A stretch of DNA of 64,000 nt from Methylobacterium sp. 17Sr1-1 (GTDB taxonomy: Bacteria > Pseudomonadota > Alphaproteobacteria > Rhizobiales > Beijerinckiaceae), in NCBI RefSeq assembly GCF_003173775.1, contig NZ_CP029552.1:1993001-2057000 (forward strand), given 5' to 3'. Made by a program: the position numbers and the translations under genes. The notes below the pieces were generated by a model. It worked only from the letters and a program-made list of their open reading frames with translations. It searched no databases and was not told where the DNA came from. Below are positions 17,550-26,190 of this stretch, piece by piece; positions within the stretch are counted from its first letter, which is position 1, and the number at the start of each line of letters is the position of its first letter.

Positions 17550-18767
17550 ATGCCCCTCATCTCCCGTCGCGACACCCTGGCCGCCGCGGCGGCCGGCCTC
17601 GTCGGCACCGCCGCCAGCGCCCAGACCCTGTCAGGACCCACACCCATCCGCGGCAAGGACGGGGCGGACATCGTCGGCCCGGTGAACCCGGCCCGCCAGG
17701 CCGCGGAGCCGTTCACCACGCGCCCGCCGAAGACCGACCACGGCACGATGCCGAACCTCAAATGGTCGTTCACCGACAGCCACATGCGCCTGGAGGAGGG
17801 CGGCTGGGCACGCCAGACCACGATCCGCGAGCTGCCGGTTTCGACCGCGATGGCGGGCGTCAACATGCGGCTGAAGGCCGGCGTCGCCCGGGAGATGCAC
17901 TGGCACAAGGAAGCCGAGTGGTCCTACATGCTGAAGGGCCGCGCCCGCATCACCGCCGTCGATCAAGCGGGCCGCACCTTCGTCGACGACGTGGCTGAGG
18001 GCGACCTCTGGTACTTCCCGTCCGGCATCCCGCACTCGATCCAGGGCCTGGAGAGCGACGTCGACGGCTGCGAGTTCCTGCTCGTCTTCGACGACGGCCA
18101 CTTCTCCGAGGACTCGACCTTCCTGATCACCGACTGGCTCGCCCACACCCCGCGCGACATCCTGGCGAAGAATTTCGGGGTGCCGGAGGACGCCCTGGGC
18201 CAGATTCCCGAGAAGGAAAAATACATCTTCCCGGCGCCGATGCCGGGGCCGCTCGCGGGAGACCGCACCGGCGGCGCCGGTCCGGTGCCGGAGGGCTTCA
18301 GCTACCGGATGCTGGCGCAGGAGCCGATCCGGACGAAGAGCGGCAGCGTCCGCATCACCGATTCCAAGGTCTTTCCGGCCTCGAAGACCATCGCGGCGGC
18401 CCTGGTCGAGCTGGAGCCCGGGGGCCTGCGCGAGCTGCACTGGCATCCGAACGGCGACGAGTGGCAGTACTACCTCTCCGGGCAGGGCCGGATGACGGTG
18501 TTCGGATCGGAATCGAAGGCCCGCACCTTCGACTATCAGGCCGGCGACGTCGGCTACGTGCCCTTCGCCATGGGGCATTACGTCGAGAATACCGGATCGA
18601 CGCCGCTGCGCTTCCTCGAGCTGTTCCGCAGCCCGGTCTACGCCGACGTGTCGCTGAACCAGTGGATGGCGCTGACCCCGCACGCGCTGGTGCGGGCGCA
18701 TCTGAACGTCGACGAATCGGTGCTGGCCGGACTGCCGGCGGGCAAGACGCCGGTGGTGCCGGGGTGA
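17550..18767 (+). CDS. oxdC: Bicupin oxalate decarboxylase, probably exported
   Basis: This 405-residue two-cupin Mn enzyme converts oxalate to formate and CO2. Cupin 1 has the metal ligands in [14 protein letters not shown] and the later histidine in SGIPHSIQG. Cupin 2 has [14 protein letters not shown] and [10 protein letters not shown]. The active-site lid reads SEDST where the Bacillus OxdC enzyme has SENST, keeping the glutamate linked to decarboxylase rather than oxidase activity. The N-terminus [19 protein letters not shown] has a twin-arginine-like signal, so the folded Mn protein is probably sent to the periplasm. It is likely monocistronic, and the next gene is convergent. Decarboxylase is favoured over oxidase by the lid. 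Confidence 0.88.
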   Translation: MPLISRRDTLAAAAAGLVGTAASAQTLSGPTPIRGKDGADIVGPVNPARQAAEPFTTRPPKTDHGTMPNLKWSFTDSHMRLEEGGWARQTTIRELPVSTAMAGVNMRLKAGVAREMHWHKEAEWSYMLKGRARITAVDQAGRTFVDDVAEGDLWYFPSGIPHSIQGLESDVDGCEFLLVFDDGHFSEDSTFLITDWLAHTPRDILAKNFGVPEDALGQIPEKEKYIFPAPMPGPLAGDRTGGAGPVPEGFSYRMLAQEPIRTKSGSVRITDSKVFPASKTIAAALVELEPGGLRELHWHPNGDEWQYYLSGQGRMTVFGSESKARTFDYQAGDVGYVPFAMGHYVENTGSTPLRFLELFRSPVYADVSLNQWMALTPHALVRAHLNVDESVLAGLPAGKTPVVPG

Positions 18768-18811
18768 GGCCTGATCGCCTTCACTTGGCGTATCCGGCCG
18801 TTCTATGAACT

Positions 18812-18875
18812 CTTCCCACCCACCACCTCAGGATGAGGTGGTGGGTGGGAAGGATGGGACGCTTTCAAGAGCGTC
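18812..18875. terminator. Two perfect hairpins between convergent genes
   Basis: At 18812-18852 a perfect 19-base-pair stem (CTTCCCACCCACCACCTCA and its complement) encloses the loop GGA. A second perfect hairpin, GACGCT-TTCAAG-AGCGTC, lies at 18858-18875. There is no T-tract, so classical intrinsic termination is not shown. The position between convergent oxdC and GNAT genes suits bidirectional termination or 3' end protection. Confidence 0.6.
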
Positions 18876-18895
18876 GGAAGGGGTTCGACTCCCCC

Positions 18896-19501
18896 TCACG
18901 CCAGCGGCAACGGCGCCCGCGCACCTTGCGCCACCGCCTCCTGCCGCCAGGTCGAGGGCTGGTCCGACGACCCCGTCCCCAGCGGGCATTGCACCATCAC
19001 GCTGTCGGCCCAGCGCCCGTGGCGGTAGGCCACCGCCGGCAGGTGGCCGACCTTGGCGAAGCCGCAGGCCTCGTGCAGGCGTAAACTGGCCTCGTTCTCG
19101 GCGTCGATGTAGCCGATCATCTGGCGATAGCCGCCGGCGGCGCAGGCCTCGATCAGCGCCGGCAGCAGGCGCCGCCCGATGCCGGCGTGCAGATGGCCGG
19201 CATGGACGTAGATCGAGTGCTTGAGCGTGTAGCGGTAGGCCGGCCGCTTGCGGAACGGCACGGCGTAGGCGTAGCCCGCCACCACCCCGTGGCGCTCGGC
19301 CACGAGGTGGGGCAGGCGCTTCGAGCGCATGTTCTTGCGCCGGCGCTTGAGGTCGTCCGGCACGAGCCGGTCCTCCTCGAAGTCGCCGGTATCGCCGACG
19401 CCGTGGCGGATGTGGTGCTCGTAGATGTCGATCATCGCCGCCACGTCCGCATCCGTGGACGGGCGGATCACGATCCCCGGCTGGGCGGCGATCGAATCCA
19501 T
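18896..19501 (-). CDS. GNAT N-acetyltransferase (phosphinothricin-acetyltransferase-like)
   Basis: This 201-residue acetyl-CoA-dependent acetyltransferase has the acetyl-CoA loop in LHAGIGRRLLPALIEA. The LKHSIYVHAGH strand, the MIGYIDAENEASLRLHEACGF segment and the final GHLPAVAYRHGRW resemble Pat/Bar-type N-acetyltransferases. A basic insertion (DDLKRRRKNMRSKRLPHLVAE) is unusual. Its ATG shares a base with the stop of the decarboxylase gene (TGATG), so the two are coupled. An amine produced by the decarboxylase is a natural candidate substrate, but this is inference from coupling only. The last 20 residues are low complexity. Confidence 0.85.
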   Translation of the reverse strand: MDSIAAQPGIVIRPSTDADVAAMIDIYEHHIRHGVGDTGDFEEDRLVPDDLKRRRKNMRSKRLPHLVAERHGVVAGYAYAVPFRKRPAYRYTLKHSIYVHAGHLHAGIGRRLLPALIEACAAGGYRQMIGYIDAENEASLRLHEACGFAKVGHLPAVAYRHGRWADSVMVQCPLGTGSSDQPSTWRQEAVAQGARAPLPLA

Positions 19502-21846
19502 CAGCGGCCCTCCCGCAGCACGTAGGTGTAGAAGCGGATGCGCCCGTCCGGCTCGACCTGGCGGTAGACGCCCTGGATCTCGGCCTCGAAGCCCGGAAAC
19601 AGGTTGGCGGCGGCCTCGAACATCTTGAAGTAGTCGAGCATGGGCTTGGCCCGCTCGTCCAGCCGCTCGCCCGGCAGCACCGTGCCGATGCCGGGCGGAT
19701 AGACCAGCATCAAGGTGGTGGCGATCCGCCCCTCGGCCTCGGCGATCGGCACGAAGTCGACGTTGTTGCGCGTCAGCATCTGCGCCGCGGCCTTCGGCGG
19801 CATCACCATCTCGGGCAGGTGCTCGGGCATGAACTGCTTGCGCTGGAGCCCCGAGGTGCCGGCCTGCCGGTGGAAGGTGTGGTAGTCGGCGCAGAGGTCG
19901 CGCAGGCGCACGCCGCCGTAGCGCTGCGGCCGGCGCCGGACGAATTCGGGCATCGCCTCTTCGAGCAGCACGTTGTCGTCGTGCAGGCGCTTGAAGGCGA
20001 CGAGGCCGGAGATCAGCGTGCCGGCCTTCGAGGATTCGACGCCGGGCGTCAGCAGGAAGAGCAGCGAGTTGAGGTCGTTCTTCTCCGCGACGATGCGGTT
20101 CTCGCGCAGGTACTGGGCGACGATCGGGGCCGGCACGCCGTGCTCGGCGTATTCCCCGGTCTGCCGGTCGAAGCCGGGGGTGAGCACCGTGAGCTTGTTC
20201 GGATCGGTGATGGCGTAGCCCGGCGCGACATGGGTGAAGCCGTGCCAGCCGGCACCGGGCTTCAGCTCCCAGTGGCGCGGGTCGGAGGCGAGCTCGTCGG
20301 TCGGCAGGCTCTCCCACGGCACCTCGGCGCCGCCCGCCCCCGTCGCCATGTCGGGCACGAAGGGATCAAAGAACCAGCGCCGCTTCGGGTCGCGCTCGTT
20401 CTCCTCGAACTCCTTGCGGATCGCCCGCACCTTCTTGCGCCACTCGATGCCGAGCCGGATCGTGTCGTCCCACAGGATCATGCCGGAGCGCCCCTTCATC
20501 ATCTGGGCGCCGACGTCGAGGGAGGCGAAGAGCGGGTAGAACGGCGAGGTCGAGGCGTGGACGAGGAAGCTCTCGTTGAGGCGCCGGTGCTCCACCCGCC
20601 GGGTCTGGCCGCGGATATGGCCGTCCTTGGTGTGGATCTGCGAGGCCTGGCTGAAGCTCGCGAGCTGCTTGTGGGTCGATTGCGTGGCGATGATGCCGGG
20701 CGAGGTCTCGTCGAGCCCGGTCAGCCCCATGGCGTAGCGGCCCTGGAACAGCGGATGGAACTTCATGAAGCCGGCCCAGGCCTCGTCGAACAGGATGTAG
20801 TCGCAGAGGTGGCCGATCTTGGCGACGATCTCGCGGGCATCGTAGATCGTGCCGTCATAGGTGCATTGCTCGATCACGGCGACGCGGAACGGCCGTTCCT
20901 TGCGCCATGCCTCACGATCCTTGACGAGCGGGTTGGCGCGGATCTTCTGGCGGATCTTGTCCTCGTCCAGCGCCTCGTGGAAGATCGGGCCGATCAGCCC
21001 GTAGGCGTTGCGGTCGGTCTCGAGGAAGATCGGGATGCCGCCGCCGAGAAAGAGCGCGCCGTGATGCGCCGCCTTGTGGTTGTTGCGGTCGAACAGCACC
21101 AGGTCGTCCTCGGCGACGAGCGAGGACAGCACGATCTTGTTCGAGGCCGAGGTGCCGTTCAGCACGAAGTAGGTCTTCTCCGCCCCGAAGATCTGGGCCG
21201 CCTCCTTCTGCGCCTTGAGCGCCGGGCCCTCGTGGGTCAGGAGGTCGCCGAGGTCGAGGACCGAGTTGTCGAGGTCGTCGCGAAAGATCGCCTCGCCGAG
21301 ATGCTCGACGAAGATGCGGCCGATCGGCGAGCGGTTGTAGAAGATGCCGCCGTTGTGGCCAGGACACGTCCAGAGCTGGTTGCCCTTCTCGGCGTAATCG
21401 ACCAGCGCGCCGAAGAACGGGGTCTTCAGGGTCTCGGCGTACTGCGTCACGTGGCTGACGAGGCCGCGGGCGATGAATTCGGGGGTTTCTTCGGCGAGGA
21501 AGATGTAGCCGTCGATGAAGTCGAGCAGCTCGACCGGGATGTCCTCCAGGCGCTTGCGCCGGACCATGATGACGATCGGCATCTCCAGGCCGCGCTTGCG
21601 CATCATGTCGATGAGCGCCGCCGCCTTGCCGTCGAGGCCGCGCTTGCCCCAATCCACAACCAGGCAGCCGACCGCCGCGTCGGTCTGCACCGCGATCGCC
21701 GCGTCCTCGACCCGCCGCGCCCGCACCACCTCGAAGCCGCGGTGCTCGACCGCCGCGACGATCTGGTTCACGCGCACGCCTTCCAGGTCGTCCGGGTCGA
21801 AGGCCGGCGTGCACATCAGCACCGTGAAGCGGCGGTGGAAGTCCAT
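19501..21846 (-). CDS. PLP-dependent Orn/Lys/Arg decarboxylase (fold type I)
   Basis: This 781-residue decarboxylase turns a basic amino acid into a diamine or agmatine. The N-terminal wing (about 1-140) is receiver-like with VVDWGKRGLDGKAAALIDMM. The PLP domain shows TCPGHNGGIFYNRSPIG and FVLNGTSASNKIV. The FDEAWAGFMKFHPLF aspartate contacts the pyridine nitrogen, and the Schiff-base lysine is in ATQSTHKQLASFSQ. The C-terminal domain contains TPGFDRQTGEYAEHG. The length suits the large bacterial class. The substrate among lysine, ornithine and arginine is not decided by these motifs. It is coupled to the GNAT gene downstream; an agmatinase is 4 kb away but not in the same operon. Confidence 0.9.
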   Translation of the reverse strand: MDFHRRFTVLMCTPAFDPDDLEGVRVNQIVAAVEHRGFEVVRARRVEDAAIAVQTDAAVGCLVVDWGKRGLDGKAAALIDMMRKRGLEMPIVIMVRRKRLEDIPVELLDFIDGYIFLAEETPEFIARGLVSHVTQYAETLKTPFFGALVDYAEKGNQLWTCPGHNGGIFYNRSPIGRIFVEHLGEAIFRDDLDNSVLDLGDLLTHEGPALKAQKEAAQIFGAEKTYFVLNGTSASNKIVLSSLVAEDDLVLFDRNNHKAAHHGALFLGGGIPIFLETDRNAYGLIGPIFHEALDEDKIRQKIRANPLVKDREAWRKERPFRVAVIEQCTYDGTIYDAREIVAKIGHLCDYILFDEAWAGFMKFHPLFQGRYAMGLTGLDETSPGIIATQSTHKQLASFSQASQIHTKDGHIRGQTRRVEHRRLNESFLVHASTSPFYPLFASLDVGAQMMKGRSGMILWDDTIRLGIEWRKKVRAIRKEFEENERDPKRRWFFDPFVPDMATGAGGAEVPWESLPTDELASDPRHWELKPGAGWHGFTHVAPGYAITDPNKLTVLTPGFDRQTGEYAEHGVPAPIVAQYLRENRIVAEKNDLNSLLFLLTPGVESSKAGTLISGLVAFKRLHDDNVLLEEAMPEFVRRRPQRYGGVRLRDLCADYHTFHRQAGTSGLQRKQFMPEHLPEMVMPPKAAAQMLTRNNVDFVPIAEAEGRIATTLMLVYPPGIGTVLPGERLDERAKPMLDYFKMFEAAANLFPGFEAEIQGVYRQVEPDGRIRFYTYVLREGR

Positions 21847-21933
21847 CGGGCGGGGCTCCTGTCGTGAGGGAATGGCCTGCGTGTCGGCCGCTCTCGTGAC
21901 GATCCGATGACAGCGGCGGTCCGGCCGAGCGAT

Positions 21934-22548
21934 TCAGCCTTGGCGCAGCAGGGATCCGAGGGCGATGCCGAGCGCGGCGTAGCCGCGGGCGTTGAGATGG
22001 AGCCGGTCGGCGTCAAGGCCAGTGGCCGGATCGGGACCAAGCGCCGCGTCGCCATCGAGGAGGAGCAGGGCCTCGGCCGCGGCGAGGCCGGCGATGCGGG
22101 CGTTGAGATGGAGCCGGTCGGCCTCGCTCCGTCCGGGCGGGCTCTCGCGCCACGGGACCGTAGCGAGCACGACCACCGGCGGTGCCCAGGCGGCGCGCAA
22201 GGACGCGAGAAGCGCGGCGAGGCCGGCGACGATCGTCTCCGGGTCGTCGCCGTCGGCGAAGCTGTTGGTGCCGACCATCAGGATCGCGAGGCGGGGCCGG
22301 AGGGCGAAGGCGGCCATCGCGGCGAGGCGCCAGCGCGTGGTCTGCACCCGGTCGCCGGGCAGGCCGAGATTGAGGGTGGATCGGCCGGTCGCGGCCATGA
22401 GCTCCGGCTCGGGCCAGCCGGCGGCGAGCGAATCGCCGAGGATCACCGCGTCCGGCGCCGGGCCGGCGGCGAGACGGGCCAGGAGGGCGCGGTGGCGGCG
22501 CAGGCCGGAGGGTTTCAAAGGTGGGGCAGGGGGGCGGGCGGCGCTCAC
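21934..22548 (-). CDS. SGNH/GDSL-family hydrolase
   Basis: This 204-residue serine esterase has the four conserved blocks: VILGDSLAAGWP (nucleophile Ser), LPGDRVQ (Gly), LMVGTNSF (Asn) and DADRLHLNARGY (Asp-His pair). No signal peptide is seen. A GTG start at 22548 overlaps the stop of the upstream SGNH-like gene (GTGA); an upstream in-frame start would only read into that gene. The ADRLHLNAR sequence of block V also occurs about 36 residues earlier (SEADRLHLNARIAG), matching a 23-base DNA duplication. It is third in an MBOAT-SGNH-GDSL operon, so it probably edits ester groups on the same glycan or lipid. Confidence 0.85.
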   Translation of the reverse strand: MSAARPPAPPLKPSGLRRHRALLARLAAGPAPDAVILGDSLAAGWPEPELMAATGRSTLNLGLPGDRVQTTRWRLAAMAAFALRPRLAILMVGTNSFADGDDPETIVAGLAALLASLRAAWAPPVVVLATVPWRESPPGRSEADRLHLNARIAGLAAAEALLLLDGDAALGPDPATGLDADRLHLNARGYAALGIALGSLLRQG

Positions 22549-23573
22549 CGCCCGGCCGCCCGGCGCAAGCCCAGCCGCTCCAGCACCTGCCGGCCGATCA
22601 GCGGCGTGTAGTGCAGGTTGTCGAGCCAGGCGGGGGTCGAGCCGGCGGCGGGATCGAAGGGATAGGGGTCGCCGAGGCTCGTGAGGTCGAGGGCCGGGCG
22701 GCCGCGGGCGGCGCAGAGCCGCATCACCGCCTCGCGCCACCGCGAAAAATCGTCGGAGAGCCCGAGATCGGCGAGCACCCGGCGTTGCGCGTCGCTCACC
22801 GGCGAGAGGTAGACCGTCAGGTCGGTGTTCGCGAGCCGCTCCAGCGCGAGGTCGAGGCTCGCCAGCGTCTCGGGCCGGAACGGCGCGGTGGTGCGCCGGC
22901 GCGTGGCGTCGTTCTCGCGCGTCAGCGCCGCCGGCAGGGGCGGGGTGATGCGGTAGCCTCCCCGAGTCCAGGCGCCCGGATCGTCGCCGCCCGCCACCGC
23001 GTCGAGCCGGCTGTCGGCGAGCGCGTAGCGGCCGAGCACGCTGCCCATCAGGGCGGCGAGCCGGCCGCTCGCGGTCGCCAGCGCCTCGTCGAGGTGGACC
23101 GGCACGCTCGGGCGCGAGAACATGTAGTAGTCGAGGCCCAGCGTCGCCCGGGCCGGACCCCGGGAGGCCACCACCGCGGCGATCACCGGCAGTTCCGTGG
23201 CGATGATCGCCGAGATGCCGGCATTGAACACCCGTCCCGGCGCCACGCTCGTGACGTCGGCGGGGTCGAGGCCGTGATAGACCGTCGAGGAGCCGATCAG
23301 CGCGAGGTCGTAGGGACGCGTCAGCGCTTGCAGCACCTTGGCCCGGCGGGTCTGCCGGTCGAGGAGGCGGCTGTTGCCGTCGGTCACCGCCCGCCAGGGC
23401 GGGTCCTGGCGAAAAACCCAGTAGGCGTCGAACCAGATCACCCGTCCGGCCACCAGGGCCATGAGCACGGCGAGGACCAGGGCCGTCAGCACCAGGTAGC
23501 GGCGAGCAAAGGTCTCGCGAGCAAGGGTCTCGCGAACAGGAGAATCCCGATCCGGCGCCTCAGAAGCGGGCAT
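22545..23573 (-). CDS. Membrane-anchored SGNH-like protein (AlgJ/AlgX-like), partner of the MBOAT enzyme
   Basis: The protein has 342 residues with one N-terminal helix (YLVLTALVLAVLMALVAGRVIW), so the rest would be periplasmic. LALIGSSTVYHGLDP resembles the Ser block of SGNH enzymes. The later WLDNLHYTPLIGRQVLERL resembles the Asp/His block, in the pattern DxLHYTP seen in AlgJ-like acetylation partners. Its start lies 14 bases inside the MBOAT gene and its stop overlaps the GDSL start. In known alginate and cellulose systems such proteins move acyl groups from the MBOAT enzyme to a polymer. That role is inferred here from architecture and neighbours. Confidence 0.7.
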   Translation of the reverse strand: MPASEAPDRDSPVRETLARETFARRYLVLTALVLAVLMALVAGRVIWFDAYWVFRQDPPWRAVTDGNSRLLDRQTRRAKVLQALTRPYDLALIGSSTVYHGLDPADVTSVAPGRVFNAGISAIIATELPVIAAVVASRGPARATLGLDYYMFSRPSVPVHLDEALATASGRLAALMGSVLGRYALADSRLDAVAGGDDPGAWTRGGYRITPPLPAALTRENDATRRRTTAPFRPETLASLDLALERLANTDLTVYLSPVSDAQRRVLADLGLSDDFSRWREAVMRLCAARGRPALDLTSLGDPYPFDPAAGSTPAWLDNLHYTPLIGRQVLERLGLRRAAGR

Positions 23574-24930
23574 AGATGAAGGCCTGGTTGGCGTCGTTGC
23601 CGACCTGGAGCAGGATCGCGGCCAGGAGCAGGGCGGTCGCGGCGGCAGCCCATCCTCGCGGGATCAGGCGCTCCACCGCCTCGCGGGCGGTGGGTCCGAG
23701 GATCGCCAGGGCGGCGGCGCCGGCGGCGAGCGGCCAGAACTCGGGTGCGCCGCCCGCCTCCGTGCCGAGGCCGAGGAGCCCGCGATAGACGCTGAGCGCG
23801 GTGGCGAAGTCGGGCGCCCGAAACAGCACCCAGGCGAGGCAGACGAAGACGAAGGTGGCGAGGAACCCCGCCGCCTCCGGGAGCCTCAGGCCGGCGCGGC
23901 GCCACAGCACGTGCAGGCCGAGCGCGATCCCGTGCGCCGCCCCCCAGGCGACGAAGGTGAGCCCCGCCCCGTGCCACAGCCCGCCGAGCGCCATGGTGAG
24001 GAACAACGCCAGGAGCTGGCGCGGCACCCCGTGCCGGCTGCCGCCGAACGGGATGTAGAGGTAGTCGCGCAGGAAGAGCGACAGGGTGATGTGCCAGCGC
24101 CGCCAGAAATCCTGGATCGAGGCCGCCCGGTAGGGCGCCCGGAAGTTCTCGGGCAGCACGATGCCGAACAGCAGCGCGAGGCCCAGCGCCATGTCGGTGT
24201 AGCCCGAGAAGTCGAAATAGAGCTGGAGGGCGTAGCCGACCGTCGCCTGCAGCGCCGTGGCGAAGTCCGGCCGGCCGCCGGCCGCGGCGGCAGCCCAGAG
24301 CGGATCGATGGAGCTCCCGAGCCCGTCGCCGAGAAAGACCTTCTTGGCGAGGCCCGCGGTCAGCAGCATCAGGCCGCTTGCGGCGCGGTCCGCGGAGGAC
24401 GGCTCCGGCGCGCGCAGCTGGCCCACGAGCTCGGACGGCCGCACCAGGGGGCCGGCGATCACCCGGGGGAAGAACGCGATATAGACGGCGTATTCCGCGA
24501 GCGTCATCGGCTCCGCCTTGCCGCGCCGCAGGTCGACCAGATAGGCGATGTGCTGGAAGGTGAAGAACGAGATGCCGAGCGGCAGCGCCAGCGAGACGAG
24601 CGGCAGGCTCGCGCCCGTGACGGCGTCCGTCAGCCCGGCGAAGAAGCCGAGATACTTGTAGAGGCCGAGCAGCCCGAGATCGAGGACGATCGCCGCGGTG
24701 AGGACGTCGCCGCGCCCGGAGCGGCGCCACGCCTCGCCGGCGAGCCAGTTGAGGGCGATGGAGGCCGCGAGCAGCGGCACGAAGCGCAGGTCCCACCAGC
24801 CGTAGAAGGCGAAGGACAGGCCGGCGAGCCAGGCGACGCGCCAGCCCGGCCGGCGGGCGACGCAGAGCGCGTGCAGCCCGAGCGCCACCGGCAGGAACAG
24901 CAGCAGGAACGGCAGGGAGTTGAAGGGCAT
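23560..24930 (-). CDS. MBOAT-family O-acyltransferase (AlgI/DltB-like)
   Basis: This 456-residue polytopic membrane protein carries acyl groups across the inner membrane. Diagnostic sequences are FFTFQHIAYLVDLRRG, PRVIAGPLVRPSEL, FSGYTDMALGLALLFGI, FWRRWHITLSLFLRDYLYIPFGGS and the active-site histidine in LGGLWHGAGLTFVAWGAAHG. Together they match AlgI-type polysaccharide O-acyltransferases. It begins an operon with two SGNH-type proteins, a common pairing for acylation and deacylation of an exported polymer. No polysaccharide synthase is in this window, so the acceptor is unknown. The nearby mucR may regulate exopolysaccharide genes, as its homologues do. Confidence 0.92.
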   Translation of the reverse strand: MPFNSLPFLLLFLPVALGLHALCVARRPGWRVAWLAGLSFAFYGWWDLRFVPLLAASIALNWLAGEAWRRSGRGDVLTAAIVLDLGLLGLYKYLGFFAGLTDAVTGASLPLVSLALPLGISFFTFQHIAYLVDLRRGKAEPMTLAEYAVYIAFFPRVIAGPLVRPSELVGQLRAPEPSSADRAASGLMLLTAGLAKKVFLGDGLGSSIDPLWAAAAAGGRPDFATALQATVGYALQLYFDFSGYTDMALGLALLFGIVLPENFRAPYRAASIQDFWRRWHITLSLFLRDYLYIPFGGSRHGVPRQLLALFLTMALGGLWHGAGLTFVAWGAAHGIALGLHVLWRRAGLRLPEAAGFLATFVFVCLAWVLFRAPDFATALSVYRGLLGLGTEAGGAPEFWPLAAGAAALAILGPTAREAVERLIPRGWAAAATALLLAAILLQVGNDANQAFIYARF

Positions 24931-25293
24931 GCGGCGCTCGCCGGTCGTACCTCGGCGTTAGTGCAAAATCGGCGCCGGGGAAAGGGCGGCGCCAAGTTTC
25001 GCATCGCTGACATGCCGTTGCTTGAGCTATTTTTGCTCATCGTGTCGCATCCGATGCCGCCCAGCGCCCTGCCTGTCAGAGTAGGCGTCCGAGTAGCCCG
25101 CCGGCTGCGCAAGGCTTGGATGAATCTCCCGATCCGCCCCGACACCGTTGCGCGATGGCAAGCCTGCCCGATTATCAAAAGCATCTGTGGGAAATTCGGG
25201 GGTGAGCGCGCGATGATGGGTTGAAACCACGCCGCGCTGCCCGATATCGCGGCTATGCCCGCGATGCGGGCGCGTAAGTTAGGATGATTCTCC
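24931..25293. other. Long leader/promoter region between the MBOAT operon and mucR
   Basis: No gene is supported. A hairpin GGCGCCG-N9-CGGCGCC lies at 24971-24993. The middle is AT-richer than its surroundings (GAGCTATTTTTGCTC, GATTATCAAAAG), which suits the T-rich sites bound by MucR-type proteins and autoregulation. The mucR Shine-Dalgarno is AGGA near the GTG at 25294. Confidence 0.4.
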
Positions 25294-25809
25294 GTGTCAC
25301 AAGAAGATCTGGTCCAGGAGGTCGATTTCGTCGCCCTCACCGCCGACGTCGTATCGGCCTACGTCGCCAACAACTCCGTCCCGGCCGCCGAACTGGCCGG
25401 CCTGATCGGCACCGTGCACACCGCCTTCGTCACCCTCGGCCAGCCGGCCGCCAAGGAGGCGGAGAAGCCGGTCCCGCTGATGCCGATCAAGAAGACGGTG
25501 ACGCCGGACTACCTGATCAGCCTCGAGGACGGCCGCCAGTACAAGTCGCTCAAGCGCCACCTGTCGACCCGCGGGCTCACCCCCGAGGAGTACCGCCGCA
25601 AGTGGGGCCTGCCGCACGACTACCCGATGGTCGCCGCCAACTACGCCGCCCAGCGCTCCGAGCTGGCGAAGAGCATCGGGCTGGGCCGGGGCCGCAACGT
25701 CGCGGCCGCTGCCAAGCGGGCCGCCTCCGACGCCGTCGTGACGGCGCCGGCCGTCGAAGCCAAGGCCGAGACCAAGACGGCCAAGCGCGGGCGCGCGCGC
25801 AGCGCGTGA
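25294..25809 (+). CDS. mucR: MucR/Ros-family regulator lacking zinc-ligand cysteines
   Basis: This 171-residue DNA-binding protein is close to MucR/Ros in length and layout. It has an N-terminal helical oligomerisation part, then the prokaryotic zinc-finger-like domain (PDYLISLEDGRQYKSLKRHL, TPEEYRRKWGLPHDYPMVAANYA) and a basic Ala/Lys-rich tail. In metal-binding Ros the finger is Cys-x2-Cys...His...His. Here the positions are Ser76 and Asp79, His89 remains, and the last ligand is not histidine. Some Mesorhizobium homologues are reported to fold without zinc, and this one probably does too. MucR proteins act globally on exopolysaccharide, motility and host-interaction genes. The start is GTG. 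Confidence 0.9.
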   Translation: MSQEDLVQEVDFVALTADVVSAYVANNSVPAAELAGLIGTVHTAFVTLGQPAAKEAEKPVPLMPIKKTVTPDYLISLEDGRQYKSLKRHLSTRGLTPEEYRRKWGLPHDYPMVAANYAAQRSELAKSIGLGRGRNVAAAAKRAASDAVVTAPAVEAKAETKTAKRGRARSA

Positions 25810-26190
25810 GACGATCCGGAGCGGCCGCGCGGGTGATCTCAGCCCGTGCGATCGCTCCGGGGAGCGTCGCGGCGCGACCGGCGGGGGCCGGCCGTGCCGC
25901 TCACAGGAGCTCGCCGTGCCAGGCCACGAGGCCGGCCGGCGGGCTCCGCGCGCTTCAGGACTGCAGTCGAGACGGTCCCGGGCGCGCGGCGATGAGTGCC
26001 GGGGTGGCCCTGGGGTGAGGACAGCCGGCCGGGACAACGGGCTTGCCAGCATCGCCGGCCTGCGCTTCTGTCGCGGCCGGGTGGCGCGGGCCGAGGGCAC
26101 GCCGGGCGCGCCGGGGCCCTTGCGAGGCCGACCCCCCGAGTGCCGCGCCCGCGAGGCTGAGCCCGCGCGGGCCCATCTCCGGAGCCCCCC
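25810..26190. other. Intergenic region between mucR and agmatinase
   Basis: No gene is supported. CCGGAGCG (25816-25823) pairs with CGCTCCGG (25853-25860) around an inner GCGGG/CCCGT-type stem, a likely terminator for mucR without a T-tract. The remainder is GC-rich with no feature I can name, ending in the CGGAG Shine-Dalgarno of the next gene. Confidence 0.4.

Noticed and set aside
18858..18903. A tRNA gene
   Set aside because: A T-arm-like hairpin is present, but no 5' acceptor strand pairs fully, the stem before it does not give a 7-base anticodon loop, and no D-arm exists.
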